From Camarhynchus parvulus (Eukaryota; Chordata; Aves; Passeriformes; Thraupidae), in NCBI RefSeq assembly GCF_901933205.1, contig NC_044571.1, forward strand, positions 74,091,689 to 74,155,688: a stretch of DNA of 64,000 bases, in the 5' to 3' direction. The position numbers were made by a program, and so were the translations under genes. A model generated the notes under the pieces. The model searched no databases and was not told where the DNA came from. It saw nothing but the letters and a program-made list of their open reading frames with translations. Every line of letters starts with the position of its first letter. The stretch's first letter is position 1. Shown here in pieces: positions 1 to 12,302 of this stretch.

Positions 1-1200
1 AGTATGTTCTGCCTCCATGGTCATTGCATCTGGTAGAAGTCAGGCAAAAGTAATGAAGAGCTCCTGTATTCTCAGAGTTCTGTTACTGCCAGTAAAGGAG
101 AACTACCAAGAAAAGAACAGATGAGGCTGTGTTAATTCCAGCTCCACTAAGACCCAAGGGGAAAAATACCAGTGCTTGGCAGGTATTAAAGGAGATACTT
201 CATATTGAAAGAACTTTGATTTTTCAGCTTCACTGAATTGTATTTAGTTTTTCATTTTAAAGGAAAAATTACTATAAAAATATTGTCTAAAGCAGTGATG
301 TGAGCGCCATGCAGACAAGCAGTGTTGTTTAATTTCCATGTGAAAGAAGCATGGAACATATCATTAAAAGAGCATCAAATTTTCTCACTCATCTCAGAGG
401 ACTGCTGATTCAGTCTATTTCCTCTTTGCTCAGGAAGGCTTCAAATTCAGTTATTGGATAACTTCTGTGTCTTGAACATTCAGTTTCTGGCATTTGTTCC
501 TGGGAATAGGAGCATAAAATAACAGAGAATATTTTCTGTCAGCCAAAAATGCAGAGACCTCTGAGAGGTTTCCTAGCTATGTTCAGCAGCATCAGAGGGT
601 CCTGAAAGGCTTTTGGAACCATTTTGGGTGATGGGGAACTCCACAGAGAATTCCAAGGACATGGGAATAACACTAACAAATATATAAACAGTATTTAAAA
701 ATAACCGACTTACTGCTCCAATTCTGTTTTTTTCCCATGGTGTTATATAATTATCTTGGGGCTCACTGAATGTGTTGAACACACCAGGTGCCACACTGGA
801 CTAGCAGGACTTGAAGGACCATCCTAGCAACCCCCTGTTTGCACTGTGCAGAAATTACACATTTTTTTAGTAGAATGTTCTGTGAGTGTTGGCATACTCG
901 GGTGTGCAGTTGGGTAAAAACAAAGAATATAAAAATGACAGCATAAAACCAAAGAGAAGTACCAGTGGCTGTGGTCAGGACCTCCTGACCCCTAACTGAT
1001 AACTGAAATCAAATTATAATTCTAAACTAAGTGTATTGTGCTGCTACTATGGGACCAAAACCTGGTACCTTTGCTCAGGGTAAGTAAGATGTTACATCTT
1101 GATTTGCCTTACTAGTTATCATCAGCCCAGTTTCAACAGGATTCCTTTGGAAGAAGGTATTTATTTTGAGTAAGGAGAAGAAAATAAAGTCTCATTTAAC

Positions 1201-1576
1201 ATTGAGAGAGCTGGGGATGTTCAGCCTGGAGCAGAGAGGCTCCAGGGTGACCTTATAACACCTTCCACTACCTAAAGGGGGTTACAAAAGAGGTGGAGAG
1301 GGACTTTTTACAGGAGCATGTCGAGATAGGACAAGGGGGAATGGCTTTAAAATGAAAAGAGAATAGGTTTAGAATAGTTGTTCATTCCTGTGAGGGTGGT
1401 GGGGCACAGATTTTCCAGGGAAGCTGTGGATGCTCCATCCCTAGAAGTGTACAAGACCAGGTTCAATGTGGCTCTGACCAACTTGGTCTAGTGAAGGTGT
1501 CCCTGTCCATGGCAGATAATTGGATAATCTTTAGGGCCTCTTCCAACCCAAGACTTTCGATGATGATGATGATGAA
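1201..1576 (+). mobile_element. CR1 LINE, 3' end fragment
   Basis: The segment starts GAGAGAGCTGGGGATGTTCA and runs through GGAAGCTGTGGATGCTCCAT and TTGGTCTAGTGAAGGTGTCC to TCTTCCAACCCAAGACTTTC, which is the order of the CR1 C-terminal coding end and 3' UTR. It ends in an ATG trinucleotide run (1560-1575) in place of the usual ATTCTATGAT octamer repeat. A stretch is missing around 1360-1400 relative to the consensus as I recall it. It is a 5'-truncated, decayed copy in the same orientation as the gene. Confidence 0.93.
1560..1575. repeat. (ATG)n trinucleotide run at a CR1 3' end
   Basis: Five tandem GATGAT-type units directly follow the CR1 3' UTR. They probably grew from the element's degenerate ATTCTATGAT terminal octamer. 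Confidence 0.85.
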
Positions 1577-4500
1577 GTGCGGAAATACATTTGGTGACTG
1601 CTCCTACAAATGCCTTGAGTGTGAAACTTTTGGTAACAGAAGTGATCCATATGGTATGTTCTGGGAACTAGACTTTTGTTTCTAAATAGGAGTCGTTAAT
1701 GTCATCAATACGGTATTGCTGATTTTTTTAGTTTAAGAGAGATGCAATCATAAATAATCCTCCTCTTTTCTTTTTTAGAAAAAAAAGCCTTTTTGTCTAA
1801 AAAAAGAATTTACTATTCAACAAATTGTGACTTTAAATGTTGTATGTTTTATATTTTTGAATGTGTTAATTTGACTGACATTTTAAGACTTCTTTCTATA
1901 GCCACTGTAAAAGTAGAGATTGTAGCATTAATTATGGGAAATGTCCAAAAAATCACCGACTAATAATCAGAAGTGACTAAAGTGTGGCTTTGCAAACTAT
2001 GCCAAAGTACAGCTCTACAAAACTGAGGTGAAAGAACTGATTGATGACCTACCCAAATGTTTATTTCTGGATTTGTTTTAAGCTACAAATGGCTTTTGTA
2101 GGCTAAACCAAAGGCTTCTTTCACTAAGAGATCTTGCAGTGATGTTGTAAAATGTTGCTCTGATTGATTACTAGGTAAGGGTATAAGTTACATGTGAAGT
2201 CAAGTAGAATTCAACCAAAAACTATCTAAGAAAATAGGGCAGATCCAAGATACTGTTTTAAGATGTTTTCATGGAAATATCTTTATATACCTTAATAAAC
2301 AGGAGTTATTTTGCAAATTCATAATATACAAGGAATTAACATGCAGTCTGCTGAGGGGAGTAACACCTGAGTGAGATGTTTGAGATGATAAAATGAAAAG
2401 TTTCATCTGTTGGTTTTTTTCTGGCACAGATAAAAATGTTCTCTATGAAATATCCTATCAGCAAGGCTCTTGGCATTGAATATTCACTCAAAGAAGGCAC
2501 CTCTGTGGGAGCAGTCTTGCTGGGTGAAACTTGGAAGGATGTGTTAGCCCATTGCTCCAGCACACGGAACTTGCCATTGGCTGGCCAGGAGTACAGTGGG
2601 CACACAAAGAGCTCTAAAATACACCCTGTGGTATTGTGATGGAATTTGTGGGTGGGCTCCAGCCACCTGTACAGTGGTGTCATTTGGCCAGTGAATGAGG
2701 AGCCAAGTCATGGCTGGTAGTGTGCTATGTGATGCCGAGCTATGCTGATGCCAGGGGTTGCTGACTGAGCAGTGCTGCAGCCTTCCCCAACAGCAGGTCA
2801 ACAGCCTAATCAGTATCACTGGGAAAGCAGTCTCAGGAGGTCCTTGGGCATGGAAGTTGTCCAGATTTCTCCCAAAGTGTGAGGGGCTGCTTAGGAGCTA
2901 ATGATCTTACAGAAGTGCATCTGCCTCCAGACTGATTCCATTGAGGAAGGGATGTTGTACATCTGGGTGAGCTCTTGTTTCTCAGCTGGAATCTCCATTT
3001 CAGACCTCAGGCTTCTTCCATATCTCAGCTGAGTAAGGACCACTGCTGCATGCCTGAGTCCTGCAGAAGTGCTGTTGTTTTTTGAAATTGTTACAGATAT
3101 CCTTTTGTTCCATTCAGCCCATCCCAGTCTCATTGCATGTGAGCATCACTGAGCCAGATCAGTTGAATTCTGTTTTAGCAGACAGCTAACACTACTTTCT
3201 GTCAAAAGAAAGAGCTGTGATGAAGAATAATGTGTTTTAAAATTATGTTGCAAATTAACTATATCAATTAGTAGTTAAATGAGCTGACTATATGCAAAGC
3301 AAAGAGAATATCTGTCTTCTTCTCTGACCCTTTCATTCATTTTCATGCTCTCCATTGTGCACAGCGAGCTCTCTAAACCAGGACCCTGGCTCTTCGCTTG
3401 CTGTGAAGAATGGATGTTTTTGAAAAAGTATTTTGGGACATTTACCTCTCTGTTTGACTACCTTCTGATCTCTTTTTCTGTTATTCCCTTCAGTTTATCT
3501 GTGTTTCAGTTTGGAGGAGAGGGAATTCTCGTCCCCTCTCTGTGGGCAAGGCTTACACATGCAATATGCTTCTCCTTGAACAAAGAGGTTCTTCAGGGTT
3601 TCCAGGTCCTTGCCTGGTGAGAAGCCTCAACCCTTTAGCTGTGATAGCCCTGGTATTTAGAAATAATTGTGCCAGTCAGTTATCCAAAGTAATGGAAACA
3701 CCACTACAAATTTTCACACCCTTGAATAGTACAGGAGCCCGTACTCAGGAGTCTTTAAGCAGATGCAAGAGTATTGGCCTGCTGAGGGTCCTTTCCTGAA
3801 AGGAGGCTTTTTTGTAACACTTTTCCCAGCTGTGCAATATTCGAATTTATGATAGAAATAGCCAGTTGCCAGATCAGAGATGGCCTTTAGCTTCCCCCTG
3901 TTAATTGCTTTACCCGGCAGGCAGCGTTAGTGGCTGCTGCTCAAGCAGAGCTTTCGCACATGACTGGGGAAGCAGAGGGATTACATGGGAAGGAAAAACA
4001 GATTCCATTTTCTAACAGGCTGAAGAGTTATTAGCATTTTTAGAGAATCTGCATGTGTTTCTGAATTGTGTCTGCTGAAGTGAAAGTTGTACAGATGATC
4101 AGTGTTTGATAATGTGTTGTGGAATTAGAAAAAAGAGATAGTTTTTGATCCCTGCATAGATTAAAAAGCAGCGACTTACTTCTTTGAAAGAAGTGATGTG
4201 TGAATCACAAAAAAAATGCCTTGGGTGTTCAAGCTTAACAGATCTTTTCTTGCATAATTCCTCAAGCATTTGTATTTGTATGTAGTCATCTACCAAAAGG
4301 CTGCCTGGTGCTTTCCCACTTGAGTTAGAGAAAATTAACATAAATAGCCATTCTGCTGAAGAGGACTGATATCCCACAGCAGATTATAAAGGCCATGAGT
4401 AAATTCATCTTCCCTTTAGCAGAATCAAGACTGAGAAATTAATTTTATTTATAGGTTTATTCCCTTTGAAGAAATGTATCAGTAAAGGGTATTTGTCAAT

Positions 4501-7016
4501 CTGCTACTGCAGATCTGTGAGAAGAACCTAATAATATAATCCTCTGCTCTTGTTCATGAAAGTGATCTAGATTTAAAATAACCTCTCCCAGAGGAGTGGG
4601 AGTGGAAGGTTTGTTTTAAACTGGGGTCAGAAACATCTTGAAAAGTTTACCTGAGTGCCCTAGTTACTGGGACCCATTTACTGTGAGTAAGTTTGTTACG
4701 GATATAATTTTGCCAAACATAGGGATTTGGAAAAAAGCTAAAAAGCTGTAGGAAACAAATGAGTTCTTACACAGGCAAACAACAACCTGAGACAGCCAGA
4801 GTCTTGTGCTTGACACTGCACTTGCACATGAGCTTGGTGCACAAGAGCTTAGAAGTGCTGATCTTTGTTGGAAGAAATGTCCTGTCTCCACTAAATTCAA
4901 CAGGATTTGTTCAAATTACTAAAAAAGAGTCAGACAGGATTTTAGCTAAGATGAAAACAGACAAAAATATATTCCTTCAAGTACCCTTTTGTTGGAATTA
5001 CAGACCACCATGATGTACAACTAAAATCAAATTTTAAGTCACAAAGTCTGATTTTCTGAGCAGTTCTTTACCGCCTTTCTTATCTGCTTGACACTGGTGT
5101 CTGAAAAGAAGAGGTATCTTTACTTATGCAATTTGATGTAGTTGACAATCCATCAGTGTACTTACTTTTAAGAGTACCAGTTTGCTCAGTTTCTTTTTTT
5201 TTTTAATTTATCATTGAAGAGTTTTCATTTTCTATTTAAAGATTTCTGCTAAGTAAATAGAAACACATGAGTAAAATCACCAGCACATATTTTGGCTATA
5301 CCACTGCTGATATTTAAAAATTCAGAATTTTCTTACTTGTGAATTTGTTAATAACAATATTTTAAAATTATACCTTTGTTGATTTAAAATATGGCATATA
5401 TCCATGTCTGCATTCAGAAAAGCATAATGTGTGTAATCCTTGTTTATATCATGGGCTTTAGTTGATCACAAGGTGTACATTGTAACACAGTCCACCTTCT
5501 GTAGACACTCTGGCAGTAGATGGGAAAACAGTATTGACGCCATATATATCATTATTTAAACATGCTTGTATTGGGAATAACACTGAGAGATGAAAAGTGA
5601 ACATAGATTTTAGGAGTTCACATTGCAACAGTGTGTAGTGTACCTGTGTCCTGTCAGGCATTTGCAAAATTTCCTTTTGAAGAGTTTGCCTGTCAGTGTC
5701 AAATGGAACAGTTCCTTCCTCCATCTTACCAAATAAAATCTCATTTATTTCCTATTCATGTGGGACATGGAAAGCAACTTGATTCTGCATTAAAAGTATC
5801 TTAGATGAAAGATAGTATTACCTCTCAGTAATTGAGATTTTTGTTCAGGACAATAGGCAGTGGAGGAAGCACCATGAGGGGTAGAATTGCCCTTGAATTG
5901 CCCTTATTACTTATTTGGCATCACTGGTTTGGGATGCTACTGGTACTGGCTGGGAAATTCCCCTAATGCTTTTACTAAGTAGCTTTTAGTTAGAGTTATA
6001 AAATTTTCTTCTCTCTTCTTTTTGACAATACAGATGTCTTGAATCATAGATAGTCCAGTTAGTGTGATTTTCTTGTAAAATTAAGTGTTCAAAGTCTGTA
6101 CAGCATTCTGTGTAAATCAGTAAGAGTCTGTATACATTAGACACTGCATAGGACTAAATAGAGTGGAGCTATTACAGCTCTGTCTTCAAATCTGAACCAA
6201 CAAATGAACAAATACGGTTTGTATGAAAAGAAAGTTCTGAATCCTTTTTATGCATCTGGCAAACTTGCCAGCTGCTCCAGGACTGGAGGGAGAAAAGCCC
6301 TGTGCTTTTGGGCTCACTCATGAAGCTCAGCACCCAGGCTTCCTGTCCTGTAAGGCAGCAGGTGTGATGAGCTGTTTTAATGTGAAATATTTTTCTTTTC
6401 CATTTCTTATGTCCATAAAGAGGCTAATCTGCCACAAACCACCTCATTGTACTATGTAACTTAAAAGTTTCACTGTCTCTTTAACTAAAAGACGTTCTCA
6501 ATGCTGGAAGTAGGAAGGGACAGAGGAACAGAGAAAAAATATTTTAAAAGGTCTAAATTTTTCTCATATAACTTGATGACTAGAGTGTAGTTGTAGCCTT
6601 TGACATTTTCTGTGGCTTTTTTCAGTTATGATGTGACTGTCTAAATATTATTTGTTTATTAATGGACTCGTTCACAGGAGAGATAAGCTATAGTAATAAA
6701 TACGATACTGGGATTTGAGAAAGTTGATGTGTTTGGCCATTTCAAATATCCAATAAGAACAAAATGTTTTCTTTGTTTTGGTATGAAATGTTGTTGGCTA
6801 AATACAACATCACATGATAAGCCGTGCTATGTGTTGAGACAAGGCCAACCAGCAGTCCTAATATCATTTTCACAGTCCAAACCATTTATAGTTTGTTCTC
6901 AGATCCAGTCAACAAACTTGAGCTGAATCCATCTGCATGGACAGCAGAAAGCTCTTCCAATTAAAAGTCCTTAAGAATATCTTAGAAAATTATACCATAT
7001 TAAACCCAGTAAGGTC

Positions 7017-7060
7017 TTTTTTGCTTTTTTTTTTTTTGTTTGTTTGGTTTTTTTTGTTTA
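7017..7060. repeat. T-rich tract (A-rich on the minus strand)
   Basis: An uninterrupted run of about 15 T is followed by GTTTGTTTGG, then another T run. It lies directly 3' of the minus-strand open frame ending at 7078 and could be the remains of a poly(A) tail or a plain simple repeat. Confidence 0.85.
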
Positions 7061-7077
7061 ATAGATAAAATTTAATG

Positions 7078-7620
7078 TCAAATGAGCAAATGAGTATCAG
7101 GAAAAAAGCTGTTGTAAGACAATGCTAGAATGCTGGGAAGCACAAGCATAAAGCAGTAAGAAATAGAAAAGTGCTTCAGCCTAAGGAAGACATGGCAGTG
7201 CAGGACGCATTTTGGACAGTCAGTGTAGCAGTGGCAGCTCTTCAGAGTCTTTAGAGCTGAATCTGTCAGGAGAAAAGGCAATAGAGAACTCAACAAAACC
7301 ATTATAAAGTTGTTAAAATTGACTATCTTTTGACACCGAAGCAAAACCGGCCTCTGCATTCTGCCTTTGGAGGTTTGTATGCAAGGGCAAGCCTTTAGAA
7401 TCAGAAAGGGCATCTGGAACATGGTCAGCATAGCAGCCTGTGTGCCATGCCATGCTCTTGCTCTGCTCTGAGGCACTAAATATGTGTGTGCATCTTTCTT
7501 TTTCCTGCCCTTTTTACAATTTAACTCGTAATCCACTGTCGAGATGTACTGCTTTTTAGATTTACCACTTTTGCAGTATAAAACTATTACCACGTATAAC
7601 CAGTACAAAACTATTAACAC
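7078..7620 (-). other. 180-codon open frame with an A-rich tail; possible retrocopy, otherwise a chance frame
   Basis: This is the second-longest open frame in the window (a 188-codon frame at 53602-54168 is antisense CR1). The protein begins MLIVLYWLYVVIVLYCKSGK, a short hydrophobic segment followed by basic residues (KKGRKKK), has a second hydrophobic run in FIMVLLSSLLPFLL, and is Cys-rich near the C-terminus (CHCYTDCPKC). I recognise no family. On the minus strand the TGA stop is followed by two ATTAAA hexamers and then a ~40-base A-rich tract (the complement of 7017-7060), which looks like a polyadenylated tail. No target-site duplication could be found by eye. In AT-rich DNA of this length, one frame this long is not improbable by chance. 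Confidence 0.2.
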
Positions 7621-8257
7621 TATAACACATTTAGATTGGATCTTGGAGTTTTCTTAGAATTTAATATCTTTTTATGGGGATGAAGGAGACAAGGAAACAG
7701 AAATACCTTTTGGTTTATGGGTTAAGGTGGTTTAAATTTCAGGTTACACGGAGGATGCAAAGGGTCTGGGGTAATTCTAACTCCTTCCAGGATTTATGGA
7801 AAGGGACCGGCTGGGATATAGCCCCCATGTACTCCTCCTCAGGTAGGTCTGTGTTGTTTTCACAGTGAAGTTGAGTCTTTGAGGTGCACAAAAATATTCT
7901 GCTTTATGGCTATTAGCAGGATAAGTATGCAGTGCTGCAACCAAATTCTGTCCTTTAATTCTTTGTTCACTTTTAATTGCTTTAACAAAATAAAGAATAT
8001 TTATGAGTGATAATTAATGACTGCATGAAGCACTATCCTTTTCAAAGAGAGTACAAAGGAAGAAATGGAATTTAAGATAAAAGTTTGACCTTCATATCTG
8101 ACAGAGAAAAAAACCCCTCAAACTTAATATGGTGGACTTTATACCGTTTGAGGCAGGATCATCTTTTTTCTCTGTTATATAGGACAACCAAGTACCTGTC
8201 TAATTAATTAGTTTCCTAGGCTCACTAAAATGTTAAAAAATAAACTTAACTGATCAA

Positions 8258-8336
8258 ACCACAGAATCAGGAATATCTAACTCAGAATGATACATTCCTG
8301 ATTTTGTGGAACCAGAATCCAGGAATGTCTAATTCA
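8258..8336. repeat. Nested direct and inverted repeat around AATCAGGAAT
   Basis: The arm ACAGAATCAGGAAT (8261-8274) is nearly the reverse complement of ATTCCTGATTTTGT (8294-8307): 13 of 14 bases pair, with a 19-base loop. A second direct copy follows: AGAATCAGGAATATCTAACT at 8263 is repeated as AGAATCCAGGAATGTCTAAT from 8314. Three copies of one ~14-base unit, two direct and one inverted, thus lie within 80 bp. I do not recognise a named element. Confidence 0.8.
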
Positions 8337-11300
8337 CGGACTTTGTTCTTCAGAATTTATGTCAACATAACAAAATGTATAATTAATAGCACACCCCAAA
8401 ATTTGTAAATAATAGGCACACAAGCTGTTTCTAGGCTGCTGGCTCAGGAAGCAGTGTTCCTGGGTGCTCAGTGAGGTGGCTCTCTCTGGGGAAGACCATA
8501 AGGGTGCTGCTCTGCTGAACGTGCCTATTCTGATTTCATTTCACACACACTCACCTGCATTTGAATCTGCTTCTATAAGACTAGTTATGACTTCTTCACA
8601 CCCTCATCTTAGGGGGTGTTACAGCCTTGAAAAAAATTTTAAAAGTCTCTGTTTTCTTCCTTATCCCTTCACATTTTTATAGTACTACCTTGCTTTTAAT
8701 AATATCAGTTAATATAATAAGTGTTTTCCCTCCCTTCTAGGAGGTAAAACACACAGCAATCTTTCTATGGAAATCTTTACGACTTAGATTGCATTTAATG
8801 TTTGGTAATGCCACTATATTTCTCTTTTTCAAAAAACAATCAAACCAACTCTTAAAAAATTCATAACAAAGAATACTTCTTTTTCAAATCTAGAGTTTTG
8901 GCTTAGAGTCACTCTGTAGCAAATTAGAGACTGATGGGACATATTAGAGACATTAGCTATGTTTCAGATAAACTCTGTCTAGTAAAATGGGCATTTGTCC
9001 AATTTGTAATTAACAAGGACATAATTGGGAAAGAATAAATTAATTGCTCACAGCTATTAGGTAAGTAAACTATCTAAAGAGCTGTAGTTATGTTCAGCTA
9101 ATTTCTTCATTGTTTTAGCTATATTCAACTGTTTTAATACCTCTGTCTAGTCTTCCTAATACACCCATCTGTAATTTACTCCTTTTTCAATATTCTAGGT
9201 TGTTGCTTTGCCAGTTGTTCTGGCACTAGGGTGACACTAGGTAGTTTCATTTTCAATTTCATTCTCTGTAACAATTCTTTTTGGGTTTTTTCCAGTTCTT
9301 CTAACTTTACTAAACCAAATTTTTATTGTGTTTACTGTTTTTCATTATAATCCCAGTAACTGCATATTTTTCGGACCCTAAAGGCTCCAGTTTCCTGTAA
9401 TTGCAGCTAAATTTTTCATAAAATGAACAAGTGCCCTTTTAAATTGTTCAGATTTTATTTTTTCACCAGTTCTTCTACTTACAAGAATGTTCCAATATGT
9501 TACTCCCCTGATGGTTGGAGTCATTCTCTTCTTCTTTAAATGTATTTGTTATTATCTTGTGTGTGTTTATTGTTGTACAGAGTGTTGAAGGTACTGCTAA
9601 GACACAGTAATCTAGGTCCTGATGGCTTCTTACAAGATGCACAATATAGATGACCATGGCCTAGGCAGAGGAAGATTTTGTTAATGTAAAAGACTCTCAG
9701 GTGACATATGAGACCAGTGGGAATGGTCATGTTCTTCATGTTCTTGCTCCCCTTCAGCTTAATCATAGCTTAGCTTATAATATTCTTCTATCTCAACCCA
9801 GTAAGCCTGTTGAAAGCTCTGAGCTTTGAAGTGGCATGTAGGGAAAGCTGATGCTCACTGCAAGAGTTTGCATTTCTTGGTGCTTTATTTTAATTGTGTG
9901 ATGATTATGTTGGTTCTCTGGCTGCCGTGTTTTTTAAAAACCATGTTCCATACACAGGGCTTTTTATGAATAAGAATTAGATTAAACATTTTGCCCTGCC
10001 ATTTTACATCTATGACATTGAACATATTTGATTTGATGTGCTTTGAATGTGTGCTGAAAATCCCACATTGGATTTGTGTCACAAATTATCAACAAAATGT
10101 AAGAATCGGAGTAGACCCATTTTCAAATAATAATGAAAACAAATCTTTGTGAATAAAACTGACTCAGTCTTTGAAAAACAAAATCCTAATTTTGTACCAA
10201 AATTATTCTACTCATTTCGGAGTAATTACTCTGGTTTACATAAAATGTACGTAATACTAAGGTCAAACTTTTAATGCAGCTCCTAATTCTGTCTCAGGAA
10301 ATACTGCTGACTGAATGTCACATAACTTTTGTTTTGGTGTTTCCAAGGAAACACAGCTTGCTTCCAGTGCCATGTGTGGAAGATATGTATTTTTTTCTCA
10401 TCTTATACTTCTCTGGATTGCTTTAAAATTCCCTTCTGTGATTACTGCATATTTCACTCTGCATCTGCAGCGTCTTTGCATTGAATTGAACCAGGTTTCT
10501 ATTCTAATCTTGATTTACTCAGGCACCACACAGATTCAGCTGTCTTCCAGCCACAGTACATTGTAGCTGATCTTACATTTCAGGTTTCTGTTACTGGTTG
10601 GTTGGTTTTTTTCCCATCACTAAATGCTTCCATCACTCAAGCTCTTTTGCTCCTACACACTTCTGCAAAACGGTTCCTATGGTGACACGGCTAAGTACCT
10701 CTCTGTGTGCCTTGCATTGCCCTCTGGCATCTTTGCTTTCAGGAGAAAAGGTGGCATCATGACATCCCATCTACACTGCTTTTATAACAAAGCTAAATTA
10801 ACCTTTTTGGTATTTTTTTTCCTACAGAGCATTTTCAGTAGCATTTTTTATTCATAGAGGTTCTTAATTAAATAGCAGTGTACATGAACTTTCAGTTCTT
10901 CTTCACTCTCTGTGGCTTTGCCCATATTTCTTCACCTCTGTAGAACTTACTTTCATAATTGCTCTCTGCCTGCAACACCTGACATCTCTAATGCAAAGGG
11001 CACCCTCCAGGAGATGGCCATGCTCTTGACTTTCAAAGTGCTTCAAAGGCTTTATTACAATTTCAGTGAATGGCTTCATGTTTGTGAATGTTGCACTCAT
11101 GCATTTTTATGTTACTTTAGAGGCCACAGTAAAAAGGTGCGTGGATCAGATGCAAGATGTTCAGAATCAGCTTCATGGGAACATTTCCTTAAGGGCACCA
11201 GTATTGTTTACAGGGTGTGCACCAAGCCAACCTAACAGTTCACCTGCACAGCCTTTGGGAGCTTGGACAGCTTTTGCTTAGTGTGATACCTTAGAATTAT

Positions 11301-12156
11301 TATGAAGTAAAGCATGCCCTGCAGCACAGGTTATAGTAGATTACAGCTGCTTTCTTCATGGTGTATTTTTACTGTAGCCATTCCTATACCTGACTTGGTT
11401 CCAAATCTAGTGTTTCTGTGACTGTGTATGCATTTTGTGAATATTCCTCCAGCAACGTGCCAGTTTTGTCTGCCTTTAGCTTGTTAAATACAAACATGCC
11501 ATACACTCAGGAATTATAACAGGGTACTTTGGTTTCTTGCATGGAAAAGTTCACCTTTGCTGTATTTACCCCAATTTGAGATTTTAAATTTTCTTTTCAA
11601 TTGTTATTTTTAAAGCAAAATATTCTGGCAAGATCGTCTTTATTTATGCAGTCAGTGGAAGTCTGATATTTTTTCTTTCCATGATTCAGAAGTGAGCGTA
11701 GGGGAAATCTTCTCCAGAAAGACTGGAGAGTTTTCAAAATTCTGAACGTTTGTCATTGATTTGGTATTTTCAGCAGGATCTTTGCTGTAAACAAAGTCTA
11801 TTAACCTACCTTCTTTGCAAATTGGAGTTAAAAGCTTGAAAGTCACATAGAGCCTTACTGCATCTTCAGTAATATGTTCTCAGCTTTTAACTTTATACTT
11901 CTAGTAAGTCTTGGGGATTTTTGCTTATAAAGGTTGTCAGTAAATTGCTCAAGTCTGAGTGCTTTTTTTTTGTGATGTGGTAGAAATTGGAAAGCTAGAG
12001 CTTTGCATTGTTAACTACTGAAAATATGAATAGTGTTCCTGTATTGTAAGAAAAGTAGCTCAGTAACTTGCTGTTGAGCAAATACAAGATAACTGTGCCC
12101 CCAAAAAGTGAGAAATATGCCTGAAAATAGGTTTTTCTTGGGAAAAGGTAAATTTT

Positions 12157-12302
12157 ATCTATCTATGCATCTAGCTCTCTTTCTGTCTCTCTCTTGATCT
12201 ACCTCAATATATCTATTTTATGTGTTTTATCTATTTTTTTCTTTGTTTTGGTTTTGTTTTTGTTTTGGGTGGTTTTTTTTTGGCTTTTTGTTTTGTTTTG
12301 TT
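12157..12302. repeat. Pyrimidine-rich simple repeat (TCTA/TCTG) followed by a T/G tract
   Basis: The first half (12157-12240) is degenerate TATC and TCTG motifs (ATCTATCTATGCATCTAGCT, then CTCTTTCTGTCTCTCTCTTG). The second half is GTTTTGGTTTTGTTTTTG-type sequence with T runs of up to nine. It breaks coding in all frames of the minus strand except one chance Lys-rich frame. Confidence 0.85.
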
